A DNA stretch of 64,000 bases from Tanypteryx hageni. Taxonomy: Eukaryota; Arthropoda; Insecta; Odonata; Petaluridae. The stretch covers positions 170,579,837 through 170,643,836 of the forward strand of contig CM054113.1 of assembly GCA_028673005.1 (NCBI GenBank), read 5' to 3'. Position numbers and translations under genes: made by a program. Under the pieces are notes generated by a model. That model did no database searches, was not told the DNA's origin, and worked only from the letters and a program-made list of their open reading frames with translations. Shown here piece by piece: positions 12,352-24,835 of this stretch; the first letter of the stretch is position 1; each line of letters opens with the position of its first letter.

Positions 12352-15055
12352 CTTCCCATCTGTAGCATTCTCGTCCATTTTAATTGGTCCCCGGAAATGA
12401 TCACGATAATGCTAAATATAGTTAGCTTCGATTTATTTCTCAGTAATTTTTTTATCATTCAATTTTCCAGAAATATCTAGAGAGTTTAATGTAGTATCCT
12501 ATACTTACTTTCCCATGTGCCTGTCCGTCCGTTCTTCTGTCTGCCCCCTCTGTATCTCAGTACTGTTTGTCGTAGAGAAATGCGGTAAACGACATTTTGT
12601 TTCTACTAGCTAGGAGACCGCAGAAAACTGTTATCATTTTCATCCGCCATCTTGAAAAAATAGCGGCCGTTAAAAATACTTGAAAATTTCTATTTCGGAA
12701 ACGGTGCTTCGGAAAAAACTTTTTGAGCAGAAAATATGTCTTGATAACAGGTTTCGAAAAAATATTTTCAGCTTAGCGAGAATAAATGCGAGGCGCGTAG
12801 CGCTCAGATCCCTGAAGCGAACGTAAGGCGTTGTTGACGCGTGTAGCGCTTAGTGGCAGAGCCCCTATTATACTACTCATAATATGCGTACTTGGGTTTG
12901 GTTAATTTTCTCTGCTGAGGTTGATTGTTAAATAAAAAGGAATGCTTTGTGGTTGAGGTGATGTTGGTACACCGAAAACGCATCGATAGACTAGAAGATA
13001 ATTTAAATATAAACTATGGAAGTAATGATAGTTTTTGTTCAAGTAAAAGATATGAATTGTTAGTGTGGCGGCGCAAACTTTCCATTTCCTCCACAAGGCC
13101 AGGACGGTGGAGTTTTAAACATCGTGCTATGTTATTCATTTACATCCTATAAATTTTGGACGTTCTTCGGTATCTGACACAAATTTAGCACTGTATATCG
13201 CTAAAACAGGGTAGGATTAACGAAAAACAGGCAGGTAATGTATAGTTTACGTTTCACTTTTCCTACTCTCGCTTAATTGTAAATTTTTAATTAAACGGAT
13301 AAATTTCGGCTCAGTAATTGGGATAGTAATCACGACGAATATTCTATCAATGATTAAAAAATAGAGCGTAACAAAACTTCACGGATATTTTCGGTAAGAA
13401 TAATGCGCAATAAATAACAAATTCAATTTTATGTCAACTTATTCTTTCTCTTTTATTGGTCAAAAGTAAATGCCAACCCATAAGTGGGACACACCTCGTT
13501 GCATACCGATTTAACCTTCGCGTGAAACTTTTAAGGACTAAATTTCTACACCGAATTACCTCGTAGTTTCAGACAATACGGTCCCCATTGAATAACCGTC
13601 ACGGCGCATACTACCGCACGTTTATCCTGACCTAAATAGAAAAATCCCTCAATCAGGAATCCCTCGACAAATCACCCATTAACCTCTTCGTCTCAGCTTA
13701 ATTCGTATGGTTCTCGAAACACGGAAAATTTTACGCTTTAATACGCGACCTACGGTTTAAAAGGTTTCAAACCGCGAAGCCATCAATTAAACAGACCCGT
13801 GACGCTATTGCCGAGACAGCAAGTAAAATCAAGAGGGTCTGGTAATTCCTTTTGTCGGGGTAATCGCATTAAAAGCGTTGAACGTTTCTGTTGCATGGTT
13901 AACCGATTGCCGTCGATACGTCTCCAGTAAATTACGCTAATTCAATCCAAAGATCGTTAAACCCGATTCAATTTTTCCAAAGTTCAAAATTAAATATCTT
14001 TAACCCTTAATAGGCACGCTTCTTTCAAAATCTTAATCCGATACCCCGGGGTATACACACTTGCTTTAGGAAACAGTAATAAATAAAAGGCCAGCGATTT
14101 CTTCGAAAAACAACTGGTATATTGATCACAAAATAACCTCATATTAATTGTAAAATAAATTTAATTGAATTTTTATCTGAACAGCTACGGTACCACACAA
14201 AAAAGATAATAAAACTTTGGAATCAACCAATGCACCATTCCAACATTACGTGTGCTAGCACACACAATTGTTGGGCCAAAAACGCTACCACTGAAGTGCA
14301 GCAGCCTCCATATTCACAGTATATGGCTCTATGTGACGTTTATTGTCTCCAAAGCTCAAAAACACCTTGAAAGAACACGGATTCGATGATATGATACCGA
14401 TTCGTTACCATTAAAATAAATTCGACGGAGCAGCTTTTTGCAATTCTGAAAAGTATTTTCAGATTTTTTTTAAAGAGAAGCACGATCATTGGGCAAAGTG
14501 TGTGGCATCAGAAGGAGCGTACTTTGAGGGGATTAAGCTCAGAACCCTTTCAGCACCATATTCTGTATATAATCGCATCAGTCTGGATACTTTTTGTACA
14601 GACCTCGCATACAGTATTACTTTAATTAGGTTATTTCTTCTGCTTATTACTGTAACGGAGCGAGTATTTCTCTGCCTCAGTTTCACAAAATTGCAAAATT
14701 TTTAGCTAAGCAAATCGGGAAAAATTGATAATTTGCCAATTAAATTGTCGCAATTTTATTTAAACTTAGTAGGAAATTTTGCTAGAGCAATAAATTGACT
14801 TGATACCTTGCTTACGCAAATTCTAACGTTATTTACCGCGTAACATCTTCAACAGAGCACCTAAATATAAACTGAAATTTCTCTCGCGCATTGTATATAT
14901 ATATATATATTTAAACTGCGGTTAATTAGGCCAGGGGCGCTAATATGATAACCCTGAGACGTGGAATAAATAGATGACGGAGTTGGTTACCCAGTCACGG
15001 TTTCAAAGAGCTACACGCGCGCTCAACTCTATGCAGGGTTTGAGCGTGAAGGAAT
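12352..15055. other. Spacer with small repeat traces
   Basis: No gene recognised over 2.7 kb. Items seen: a GTCCGTCCG motif at 12525, a CCGCCATCTTGAA motif near 12643, two AGCGCT-bearing GC patches at 12790-12850, and a short (TA)n near 14894-14911. Confidence 0.5.
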
Positions 15056-15059
15056 AATG

Positions 15060-15370
15060 AAGGGTCCCGTGCTCTTGGGGGGACTGGCCTGTGGCCACGA
15101 AATGGAACAAAACGACCCTGAGAGAAAAAGAGAAATGGAGGGAGTAAAAGAAGGGGAAAGAGGGATACCGAGAGAGAGAGCGAGAAAGGTTGGCGTACAG
15201 TCCACAGCTTGTAGGTATTTATAAATATGACCGCCGTTAATGGGTGAAATGAGAGAGGGAAGGGAGGGAGGAGGGAAGGTGTTAAATAGGTGTGCAGAAA
15301 GGTGAGAGGAAGAAAAAGAGGTTAAAAAAGAGAGAAAGGGGGAAGAAACGGAAGGGTTTACAAGGGAGAA
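15060..15370. repeat. GA-rich island
   Basis: Purine-rich on the plus strand, with GAGAGAGAGAG near 15170 and many GGGA and GAAA blocks. No coding signal. Confidence 0.6.
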
Positions 15371-15387
15371 AGTGCTGCATTTTATTA

Positions 15388-15530
15388 GGTTGTCAAGAAA
15401 TTGATGCCTGGGAGAACAATAAATGTCCTACTTACCCAAATGATGTGTTTAATTGGTTATTAGAATAAATTCTGAAGGTTATAAGAGCTTAATTAAACTT
15501 ATTTACAAAAATAATACTTTCTTGACAACC
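15388..15530. mobile_element. mariner-type MITE with TTAGGTTG ends
   Basis: A 143-bp segment has perfect 13-bp inverted ends, GGTTGTCAAGAAA, flanked on both sides by TA. The TTAGGTTG start resembles the consensus of several insect mariner subfamilies. The interior is AT-rich and has no ORF. Confidence 0.75.
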
Positions 15531-16190
15531 TAATATTTTTAATTTGAATATTAAGATAATTTTATAATAACATCTGTGGTCATAATACGCACACAGGCAG
15601 AGGAGTTCTCTCAAGTTTTCACTGGCATGTGTATTGTGAAAATTAATGAGATGAAATTAATTTTAGGAGATGAAATCAGCAAACAGCAAGGGTAGGGGCT
15701 CACTAAGTAAAACAAAAAATTATCAGTTTTAGTTATGTTTATATAGACATACAAAACGACATTGTCCATTAAATTAGGGTATTAAATAATGATTAATAAA
15801 ATTACGTTTTCTTTGAAGAAAAATGACATTTTTGCATTGATTCCTTGGACATCTTCTAGAGGGGTACACAATTAATTCTCGCATTGGGTCCCATCCATCT
15901 GCACCTACGTCTCTGAATCAATTTCGATTGTTTTCGATTTTTATAGTATCTAAGAGGTAAAATAACTTTGAATTATTTATTTTTCAGTAACAATTAACAT
16001 ATACGATGATTTTATCTATAGTTATATAAACTCCTTAATGTAATTTTTAACTGACTCATGTTTAAACGATTAAGCAGAACTATCAGCTCAAAATGGCACT
16101 ATGTTTTCATCAGTTTGACGAGCTCTCACGCCATTGTCATTAATACAAAATTAAATCCGACGATGCTCGAGACGCCCCCTACACAGTAAC
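15531..16190. other. AT-rich spacer
   Basis: Nothing identifiable on either strand. Confidence 0.5.
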
Positions 16191-16329
16191 AACCTAACTA
16201 ATGTAAACAAGTGATTCCCTTGGCGAGAGCCACGGTGAAGACAGTTAAAAACCGCGTGATTGAGGAGCTTGTGCAAAAATCGTAAACGTGACTGCGAGTA
16301 CAATGAGACACGCGAGAGCCACGAAGTCG

Positions 16330-17345
16330 CGTAAAAGCCGTGCTAAGGGAGGAGGATGGGAGATAGAGAGATAAGGTGCGACGAAAGGATGTTGACACTT
16401 CCGGTCGCACAATGAGAGAGGGTTAGAGGGTTCGCGCGTGGGCGGAGCCAGCGTCGGAGCGAGGAAGAGATAATTGGCACGGTCTTCTCTTAAAAGCCCC
16501 CCGCGCGAATGGCGGAGTATGGAAACGTCTCTCGACAACAGCGTCGGACCCTTTTATTCCGCCCGGAAAATTGTCGTAACGAAGGGGATTCCGGAATACG
16601 AGGTTTTGGTCTCGTTTGCGTATATAACTCCCACCCTCTATGTAGTATTCTTCTCATTCACGTACAAAGGAGCGCGCACATTACAACCCAACCCAACCAA
16701 AACCCTTACTACTCCGGTTTAAAAAACGCTCCTTTTTTCCGCCCCACCTACCTCCTCCTATACATAGCCCTGTTTGTAACCATTTTCCCGCACTCAAAAA
16801 CTCATCCCCCAACCTTCCACACACACAGCGAGCGCCCTTCAATCCTAGCCCGAGGTGACTTGCGGAGAGACCAAATGCCGGCCATTAAAAAGTTATGATC
16901 TTCCCTCCACCTCCCTACCTTTCTGCTTTCCGGGTTACGGTCCTCCGGCTTATAATTGCACTCTGGCGCATCGTGTTGGCTACCCCCTCCCCTCTTCCTC
17001 CACCCCACCCACCCTCTCTTTCCACAACACCCTACGCGCTGGAGGGGAAATAATGGCGAAGAACATGTGGGGGAAAAAAGACGGGAAGCACAGAGGCATG
17101 GGAGAGCTCCAGGGAGAGAAAGAAGTGGAGGAAGAACTGGGATAAAAATGGGAGGGAGGTGATGCCTGGGGGGAGGGGGATGGGGGGGATTTAGTGTTAC
17201 AGAGAGAGGGGGGAGGGTGAGTGAGGATGATTGTTAAAGGAGGCAATTGGTGCGAGGAGTACATGCGACTGCAGGAGGAGAGAGAGAGAGAGGGAGAAAA
17301 TGCGTTTTCAGTCGGGCAGGAAAAGGGGGAGGGGATAGCGGCTTA
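16330..17345. repeat. Purine/pyrimidine-skewed island
   Basis: GA-rich 16345-16480, CT/C-rich 16680-17020, then GA/G-rich 17040-17330 with a GGGGGG run near 17186. Numerous short ORFs in all frames reflect composition. Confidence 0.6.
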
Positions 17346-17812
17346 ACGTTAACTTGAAAAGGCTCGGTGTAGCAGGTAATGAAGGAATGACACACCGATC
17401 AAATAAAGAGCCAACTTGAATTATCTCCGAATGAAAGAGGTAGCGGTCGTGGAGGCTTAAAAAGTTCATCGGTCTCAGACTCGAAATATAATTGCCTGAA
17501 CGACCCTATTTGCGATGAACGCATCGAAGGCATTTTCATTGATGATGTATGACAATAACATGCAGGGAAAATATTGCTCCTTTTGATATAAATACTCATT
17601 AAAATTTATTTTTCATCGGCCAGCTGTTACTTTTACAGCCATTAAGCTATACGGAAAATCGTTCATTAAAATAACACATGACCAAAATCTTAAGCTTCTC
17701 CCGTCTAATAGTAAATATAATGAATTAGAACTTTCGATTTTTCATTAGTTAGACATACTAGTAACGTTGCTTATTAATAATAATAATAGTAATATAAAAT
17801 ATACATATTTCG
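17346..17812. other. AT-rich spacer
   Basis: No gene seen. It ends with a TAA-rich stretch next to the piggyBac-like MITE. Confidence 0.5.
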
Positions 17813-17816
17813 TTAA

Positions 17817-18391
17817 ACCTAGATTACTAACCTTCTTTTGACAAACGGGATTATTAACCATTCGTCTAACAGACTACCTCATATTAATATTTTTTAATAA
17901 AAGAAAAAAGAGACACTTAAATTTTTTAAATACTTAACAATACTTCGACACTCTCTGGTACATTTAAACATACAATACTCTATTAAATTTTCTCCACAAA
18001 TAGCACGTGAACATGGACTTCAGTGAAATCTTATTATTCTCCTCTTCTTAGAAGGACAAAATGCACTTATCGAACGTTTACTCAGTTCACCCTTATTCTG
18101 GCTCTCCTGAGGCAACTCTATTTACAGAACATTAGCAATCATCGACTTAGAATTACGACTTAATTTTAGGATCACCAAGTATCGCTAAGGCTAACCATTC
18201 GTCTGTGAGGCGACTTCAGTTGCATAGCACAAAATCAAAGCAAATAATCCCTTGTGTAAACAGTCACACTAGAAGAACACAAGCTCAAATGAGGCTATAA
18301 AAAAGCCAAACCTAGAACTAAAAAATATGGAGTAGGGGGAATAGATATGTTTTGGTCGTCGTCTGCCAGACGAATGGTTAGTAATCTAGGG
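17817..18391. mobile_element. piggyBac-like MITE 1
   Basis: A 575-bp segment is flanked by TTAA on both sides (17813-17816 and 18392-18395), the target duplication diagnostic of piggyBac. Its ends are ACCTAGATTACTAACC on the left and CCCTAGATTACTAACC as the reverse complement of the right, and CCCTAG is the canonical piggyBac start. The 13-mer TAACCATTCGTCT occurs three times: 17855-17867, 18192-18204 and inverted at 18368-18380. These look like subterminal transposase-binding repeats. No transposase is encoded. Confidence 0.8.
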
Positions 18392-18395
18392 TTAA

Positions 18396-19830
18396 AGAGC
18401 AGGATTCGTTGTTTTTCTCAATTTTAAAATCCTTAAAACGATTGGAATGAAGGATGAGATGTCTTTATCTCCACTGGCGGACGCGGCACTTTCCCAGTTG
18501 CACTGTTGCTTAAAATACCAACAATACTCCGATCTGTTCTAAGCAATAACTGATATAAAGTAGTCGTCATTTAAGGCAGTTCATTACAAATTTGACTTAA
18601 TGTGTTCGCTGTGGGTATTATTCGATCTGGATATTAATGCAACCATTTAGAGAAGAGGTAGGCTGGATATTTATTGTTACATGGAGCTCTCATAAAAGTT
18701 GGAGAGTATTTTCAGTAACTGTTATTTTGTCAGTGACTAACAGGAAGCTGGAACCGGTAACAGGTATGCGCTGGAAGTAACAGGTATGGGAGTCAGGTTC
18801 AGTCACCACTTTTGTCACTGCGGGCTCGTAGTCAAGGCAACCAACGGAATGAATCGGAACAAATTAGCTTGAAGCTAATTTCTTTTGAGATTTGTTCCTA
18901 TGGATGTCTAGATCACGTGGTAAAAATCCTCATTAATCCGTTTGACGGAACACCATTAAAATCATTAAAAACTGTCAAAATGGCGTCCAACCGAACTTCA
19001 TACATATGCCTCGTAATAGCTCCTAAACGGCTTCATCGATTTACTTGAAACTACTTTTAATACAAAGAAAAGTTAACAATCTTTAAGAATCATATCCATT
19101 ATTGTGAACATTTAAAAGTGTTATAAGGAAAAATTGAGAGTAATAACGAGCTTATTGAACTAGAAACGTGTCACTCCGAAACAAAATCTAAAACTACATT
19201 TCAATCATTCAGTTTATTAAAAATGCTCAAATAAAACTTATAGAAAATTTAATTATGATCAATTTAAGTGCTTGTTCGTAAAAAATCTCTAAACTAGAGT
19301 AGGAGCTATGAATGTTTCAAGTGAGCAATCTCTGACTCGGGGGAAGAGCGGCGCGCCTGGAGAATAGCGACCCAACATCAACTACCTTTCTCATGACTCA
19401 GTTTTTTGTTGTTAGTTTGGGTGTTCCTTGGCCCCAAGGACGATACTAATAATAATCGATGACTCAAAGGTATTCAATAATGAAATTTCGTTTGCATTTT
19501 ATTAGTTAAAACTAGTTACATCAAACATCTTCCTCTCAAATTTTATGTCCAACTGCTCCCATGAACGACGTAAGTAACCTAACCTAACCTCACAACAACT
19601 TTCCTGACATCGCTGTTAGAATCAGATGAGTTAACTATGTCAAAAGCTTTTTTATAAAAAGAGGTCGATCGAAAGTCAGTTTGTTGTTGTTAGTTTGGGT
19701 GCATCTTGAACCATATTATCTTTCTAAAGCTCGGATACTGCTAATAGTACAGTTTGGTTTTCTGTGGAGGTAACATCGTGTTCTGCTTCTTGTGGCGTCT
19801 ATAGTTTGAGTGTTTAGTTAAACTGCCTTT
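18396..19830. other. Spacer with short direct repeats
   Basis: No gene recognised. GTAACAGGTATG occurs twice near 18757 and 18777. A ~25-bp segment with GTTGTTAGTTTGGGTG repeats at about 19399 and 19677. A CCTAA triplet repeat at 19576-19590 is too short to mean anything. Confidence 0.5.
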
Positions 19831-19834
19831 TTAA

Positions 19835-20417
19835 CACTCCAGCAGACGCGCTGTGGCACAAAGGTCAACAAATTAAGCATTTCTATGCAGGGGGTAAGTT
19901 TTTGTTGTGCAGGCGGTTATTCCCATTGTGTATTCCTTCAGTAAGCCCTTGGCTTTCAGATAGTGTTGTAATATGTTGTGCAATGCATTACAGTTCGTTG
20001 TGCCATTGAATCTAAGTGAACGATGTCATTGATGCTGCACTGAATACGCCACGCGCCAGATCTTGTACTGTAATTATTAACATTCGAATCAATATCTAAT
20101 CATTGCGCACTCGGTCATGTAGGTATTTTTTTATTTTTTGCCATTTTCAATCTTTATAATCAGTAACGGATCCATGAGAGATTTAAAATTTTAAAAATGT
20201 GACATACGTTTAATGTTTATAATCTTATTATCCCTTGAAACTGCCACTGTTTAATTTAATTATATTGAGGGTGTTTACAAGTAATTATAGAATTTATAAG
20301 ATAATTTTTTAAAGCAAAATTTGTAATTTTCTCATTTTAGTATGTCAAATTTTTGTGGTAGACAAAATGTACCACGCGCCCGCTCGTGCTGAAAGTTTGG
20401 GCGCACCTGCTGGAGGG
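19835..20417. mobile_element. piggyBac-like MITE 2
   Basis: A 583-bp segment is flanked by TTAA (19831-19834 and 20418-20421). Ends are CACTCCAGCAGACGCGC on the left and CCCTCCAGCAGGTGCGC as the reverse complement of the right, 14 of 17 matching. The interior is AT-rich with no ORF. The ends differ from MITE 1, so it belongs to a different subfamily. Confidence 0.65.
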
Positions 20418-20493
20418 TTAAAGACACAACAAGTGCTTCAGTGCGTCCGGCACATATTGTTCACGTGCAATGTTGTTGAGTGTTCCGTACATT

Positions 20494-21402
20494 ATGGACC
20501 AAAAGTGTGTAATTTGTGGCCAATGTTTTGAGGAGATAGATTCGAAGAAGGTTCATATGGGTGAAAAAGGGCTAGCAAGCATAATTAGCTGTAGTAAACT
20601 TCGAAGGGACAATCTTTAGATAGACATTGGTTTTGCCAAATCAGCGGAAGTGTACGAATCCTGTCGGAAAAGCTATACTCGTAAGTCTACTACCGTCTCT
20701 TTAATTAAGACGTAGTAATTAATTGGTGATGAAATGGAACGAAACACGGTCTATGTTGGAGATTTACTGCGTTCAGACCAGCAGTTCGATTGTTAAAGGC
20801 AATGTCTCTTTTGTTCTATGCTAGTAGGAGAAGCAGCTCTGGACAAAAAAAGGAAGCTTGTTCCAGAACATTTATTTTCTACGTTGAAAACTAAAGACAC
20901 TATCGAATCACACTGCAAACGTCGTGGAGACCGGTGGGAAAACGAAGTCCTCGAATTGGCTCATCAATAGATTTGGTTGCAGCTGAAGCTAGGTACCATG
21001 TCGCGTGCTACGGTACGTTTTGTAAAACTGTTTCCAATAAAACACTTGGACATCCCGCATCTTCTGAGACGGAAATGACTTTTGAAAAAGTGTGTGATTT
21101 CTTAATAAATGCAGATAATTGCCAATTTTCTGTTAAAGAGTTGCACAATATGATGAACGAAGGATTAGAAGACAGCTAGACAGAGAAATATTTAAAAAAA
21201 CAACTAATTAATCATTTTGGGGACGAAATTATCATTTTCGATTTTGTTTATAAGCCTAGAGTGTTGTGTTTTAAAGGTAGCAAAACAAATCTAATCAACG
21301 AGGAGTGGTATAAAACAAAGACGTTTCCGAAAAAGGAGAAAAATTGAGAATCACCGCCGATGCTTTTTATAGATATCGGAGGATATAGTTTGTCAGTTTG
21401 AT
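20494..21402 (+). pseudogene. Broken copy of an uncharacterised Cys-rich protein family
   Basis: The relic opens with a true ATG and KCVICGQCFEE, a CxxC zinc-finger-like start, then HMGEKGLASII. One in-frame TAG (20620) is followed by VYESCRKSYTR in the same frame. A second CxxC block (CLFCSMLVGEAALD) and RRGDRWENEV come after about 100 bp. A frameshift near 20950 leads to DLVAAEARYHVACYGTF, then FEKVCDFLINADNCQFSV, and after a further TAG VLCFKGSKTNLINEEWY. A last frame change gives RITADAFYRYRRI and a stop. This block order recalls a family of large, repetitive, uncharacterised proteins found in many arthropod assemblies, probably carried by mobile elements. I cannot name a function. It starts just beyond the right end of piggyBac-like MITE 2. 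Confidence 0.55.
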
Positions 21403-21404
21403 TT

Positions 21405-21955
21405 AAGTTATAAGGTATGATCCATATGTCTCTTTTGAATACTCTTATAATTGTCAATTACCAAATGACAATGTTGTCTGGGCGACCTTATGAATCCCTA
21501 ATTGCAAGCGGGTTATCAGGAAAAGCCAAAACCTTCAGCCGTATCGATATGATATATCAGCAGACGCGTAACAAAACACCAAAAGAAGTCATAAGACCTT
21601 GTTTATTTAGGAATTTTCTTATTTATTAAATTTTTCGTTTACTTATTAATTTTCCCAGTTGTATTCAAAATTACCTCTTCCTTAATTTGCCTATTGATTC
21701 GCTTATTAAGTCTATAATTTACTTATGTATTGCCTGCGTGTAAATCGTTATTCCTTTCGTTATCTATATTATAATTTACGCAATTATTATCTCGTTTATA
21801 TAATTTCCAATCTATTTATTAAAAGAAAAGGATCTGAATCCGGGACTTTTAGTGTCGGCTCACATTTCTTCAGAAGCATCTCCCTTCGCCGTTTTCTTCC
21901 CGTCGTTCCGTAACAATAAAATCCACAAGGAAACAACGCAGAATTATCTTAAATA
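21405..21955. other. AT-rich spacer
   Basis: No gene seen. Short ORFs here are AT-biased and have no recognisable domain. Confidence 0.5.
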
Positions 21956-22970
21956 CAGGACCTCTTCCCACTCAATCCTCAATTCCTAATTCCTGCCCCT
22001 CCGTCCCTCTCCCGATCCCTTTACCCCTGCAACACGCCTTCGCACACAATCACCTCGCGGAAACAACCTCTTCCCGATTCCCTACACTCTCCCCATCCTT
22101 TGCACTTCACCCCTCCCCTTTCAGAGACATCGCATCACAACTACATTTCCACCTCGTTCCGAGGGAAACAGAGAGAAACTTAAAACCTCTCCCGCACACG
22201 CTTTAAGCTCCGCCTCTTAACTCCACCTTCGTGTTCCCGAACCCCAATTATAACCCTTTCTTCGCAACATCAAGGAAGTGAGAGAGAGGGAGGGATGGAA
22301 GGAGGGAGAAGAATAAGAGGTTGTAGTAGGATGGGCAGATCTCCCTTCTCTCTCCTTTCCCCATATTCGCCCCAGTTCTCGGCAAAACTTTATGCCAGAT
22401 CTCCCTCCCATGCCCGAGAAAACCGTCTTCCTTTCCACCGCCACTCCTCTCTCTCTTAACCTCCCCTCCGCACCATAATTCCACCCTAGCGTCGATTTCA
22501 CCCCTTTTTCCCGCAATCTTATCGCTCCTGTCTCCCACTCCTGCCTCCCTCACTTTCTTTTGCTCCATAAACTTACTCCTTTCTTCCCACCCCTTTCCTC
22601 TCCCTCCGGCCTCATACCAACTCCGCTCCCTCCCCGTTTGGATCTCGCACTCGCCCACGGCACCCTCATTCTTCCTCCTTCTTACTCCTCTTCATACCTC
22701 CCTCGTAACTCGGAAAGAGAGAGAGGGGGAAGTGGAAGGGGCTTCGAGTCATTAGACCTCTCTCCAAGGCAGGCCGCTAATTACCTCGGCTGTTAATTAG
22801 TTCTGCCACATTTCTCGTAAATAATTTTGCGAGCGGCGATGATGCGGTGTTTCCCAAGGAGAGGAAGCGAAATTTTTCGGTGAGGAAGGCGGAGAGAATG
22901 TGAGAACGAGAGAGAAAGACGAAAGATAAGTAAAGAAAGAGAGAGAAGGAAATTTCGCAGAGGGCGACCG
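21956..22970. repeat. Purine/pyrimidine-skewed island
   Basis: CT-rich 21960-22255, GA-rich 22270-22320, CT-rich 22340-22700, GA-rich 22705-22740 and 22855-22960. The minus-strand 136-codon frame is Gly/Arg/Glu-rich and compositional. Confidence 0.6.
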
Positions 22971-23352
22971 TTCTGAACTATTTCTCGGGAAATATAATCT
23001 TTTTCCAGTAAATTTGCGATTCTGCAAGAAATTGTGAATCTGCATCACAGTCTGTCGATGCAACAAACTCTTTATTGAACATTTACAAACTCCGTTAATT
23101 TTTATCCCTAAAACATTTTTCTGTTAAGGTAATTTTCTGCGTAAGTTATAATCGTGTGATAAAATGGCTTAAGAAAATGTTAATTTTTCAATAAAATGAA
23201 AACTGATCTTTTAATTAAACAAGATTGGAAAGGTGTACTCCATGTCGGAGTACACAGAGTTTCCAAATGCGTTCTTTGAGATTTCACAATGTTCTCAATA
23301 TTTTTCGCTCTGATGAGAATTTAACGAGAAGCAAGCGAGGTACGTTGTAAAA

Positions 23353-23672
23353 TACATGTAGGTCTTAATGTAAAGTAGTCGTAATTATCGTCCGATTTTA
23401 ACCAAAATTGGAATCGGTCAATTAATTTTAACAAAACTACCCAATACCAAATTTCATCACAATACGTAGAGCGGTTCCCGAGTTGAAACGAACATTGTAT
23501 ATTACATGTAGGTCTTCATGTAAAGTAGTCGTAATTGTTGTTCGATTTTAACCAAAATTGGAATCAGTCAATTAATTTTACCAAAACTCCCCAATAACAA
23601 ATTTTATCAAAATATGTCAAGCGGTTTCCGTGTTTTAACATGCGGACGGACGGACGGAAACGACCTCCCCTT
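23353..23672. repeat. Two-copy tandem duplication, 160-bp period
   Basis: Units begin at TACATGTAGGTCTT (23353 and 23513) and share most bases across TAAAGTAGTCGTAATT, the segment TTTTAACCAAAATTGGAATC and the AGCGGTT module. The second unit continues into ATGCGGACGGACGGACGG. Upstream, from 22975, the sequence is plain AT-rich spacer. Confidence 0.85.
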
Positions 23673-23674
23673 AA

Positions 23675-24835
23675 TTCGTTCACTTCGTGCAAAGAACGCA
23701 TAATAATATTAAATATTCTACTTGGGTTTTGGAGGCTTAAAATCGTCATCAACCGAATTAATTTGCAACTTTTTACATTTCGCGACTAATAATGTTTACG
23801 ACATTCGATTCTAAACATAATATATAGACAGTGACAGTTAAAAACCTGTGACAAGCAACGATAAGGTAATATTACGTGGGTGGCTGCTACGTGTTTTGTG
23901 AACTGAACGTAACATTCATTGTCAACTTCATGAGTATGTTTAGCATATCAATTTGGCGTAATATTTACAAGAAAGAAAAAGTTAAATACATGCTAAAATG
24001 CGTTACTGCATTAAACAGATTAAGACCGAGTTGAATGATTGTCATGGAGATCGCATTTATTTCAGAGAAACTACATGATAAATATGCGCAAGCATGTAAA
24101 TGCAGCTAAATTTTTCCTTCTCCGCAATATACCATAACATCCAAGAATGGTAACTGCTATAGAAATACACGAAGATTTTAATGGTGAAATATTTAGAAGA
24201 AAGAGCTGGATACTACACTGGTCGAAGTAATAAACGATATAATGTTAGAGTAAGAGGGAACTTTGTTTTTATAACAAGAGATTGGATTTAAATGGACAAT
24301 TTTTTTAAACCAAAGATGTCAAAAAAGAAAAAATACAATTTTGGTGCATTTGAATAGTATGAGATGGAACGCGCTATTTGAGAACACCAAAGTACTATTT
24401 TTGGTCTTGGCTGTCAAAATTATAGATTCGGGTACCTCATTGAACAGGAGGCGAAAAAGAAGGGTTTTTTCGAAGACCATTGAAAATTTGCTGTGTAAAG
24501 AAGAGGGAATGTGAAATAAAAGTAGGATGAAGAAGGGATACACGAGTCAAAAACGAAAAGGAATAAGGAGAAAGGGGAAAAGAGATGAGAACCATACCAT
24601 GACGAAGAAACGAGCAATGACACAAAAATTCATGATAAAAAAATACTCCCGTTGCGATAAAAGGAACCGGTTCGATTGATATGAAGTTGCTAATCCCATC
24701 TAATGATTCGATCCAGAGGTCTCTTCGAGTACTGATCCCTTAATTGATTGTCCATATACCGGCTCCATGGAAATGAAAGATTGAATAAAATACATGCACA
24801 AATAAATGTAATCAAGTTTACTCAAAATCAGTAAT
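23675..24835. other. AT-rich spacer
   Basis: No gene, repeat boundary or RNA gene recognised. Confidence 0.5.

Noticed and set aside
12132..12400. Ser/Leu-repeat ORFs
   Set aside because: They are translations of the (TC)n/(TATC)n microsatellite.
19576..19590. CCTAA repeat resembling the insect telomere (TTAGG)n
   Set aside because: Only three units and no continuation. Far too short for a telomeric or interstitial telomeric tract.
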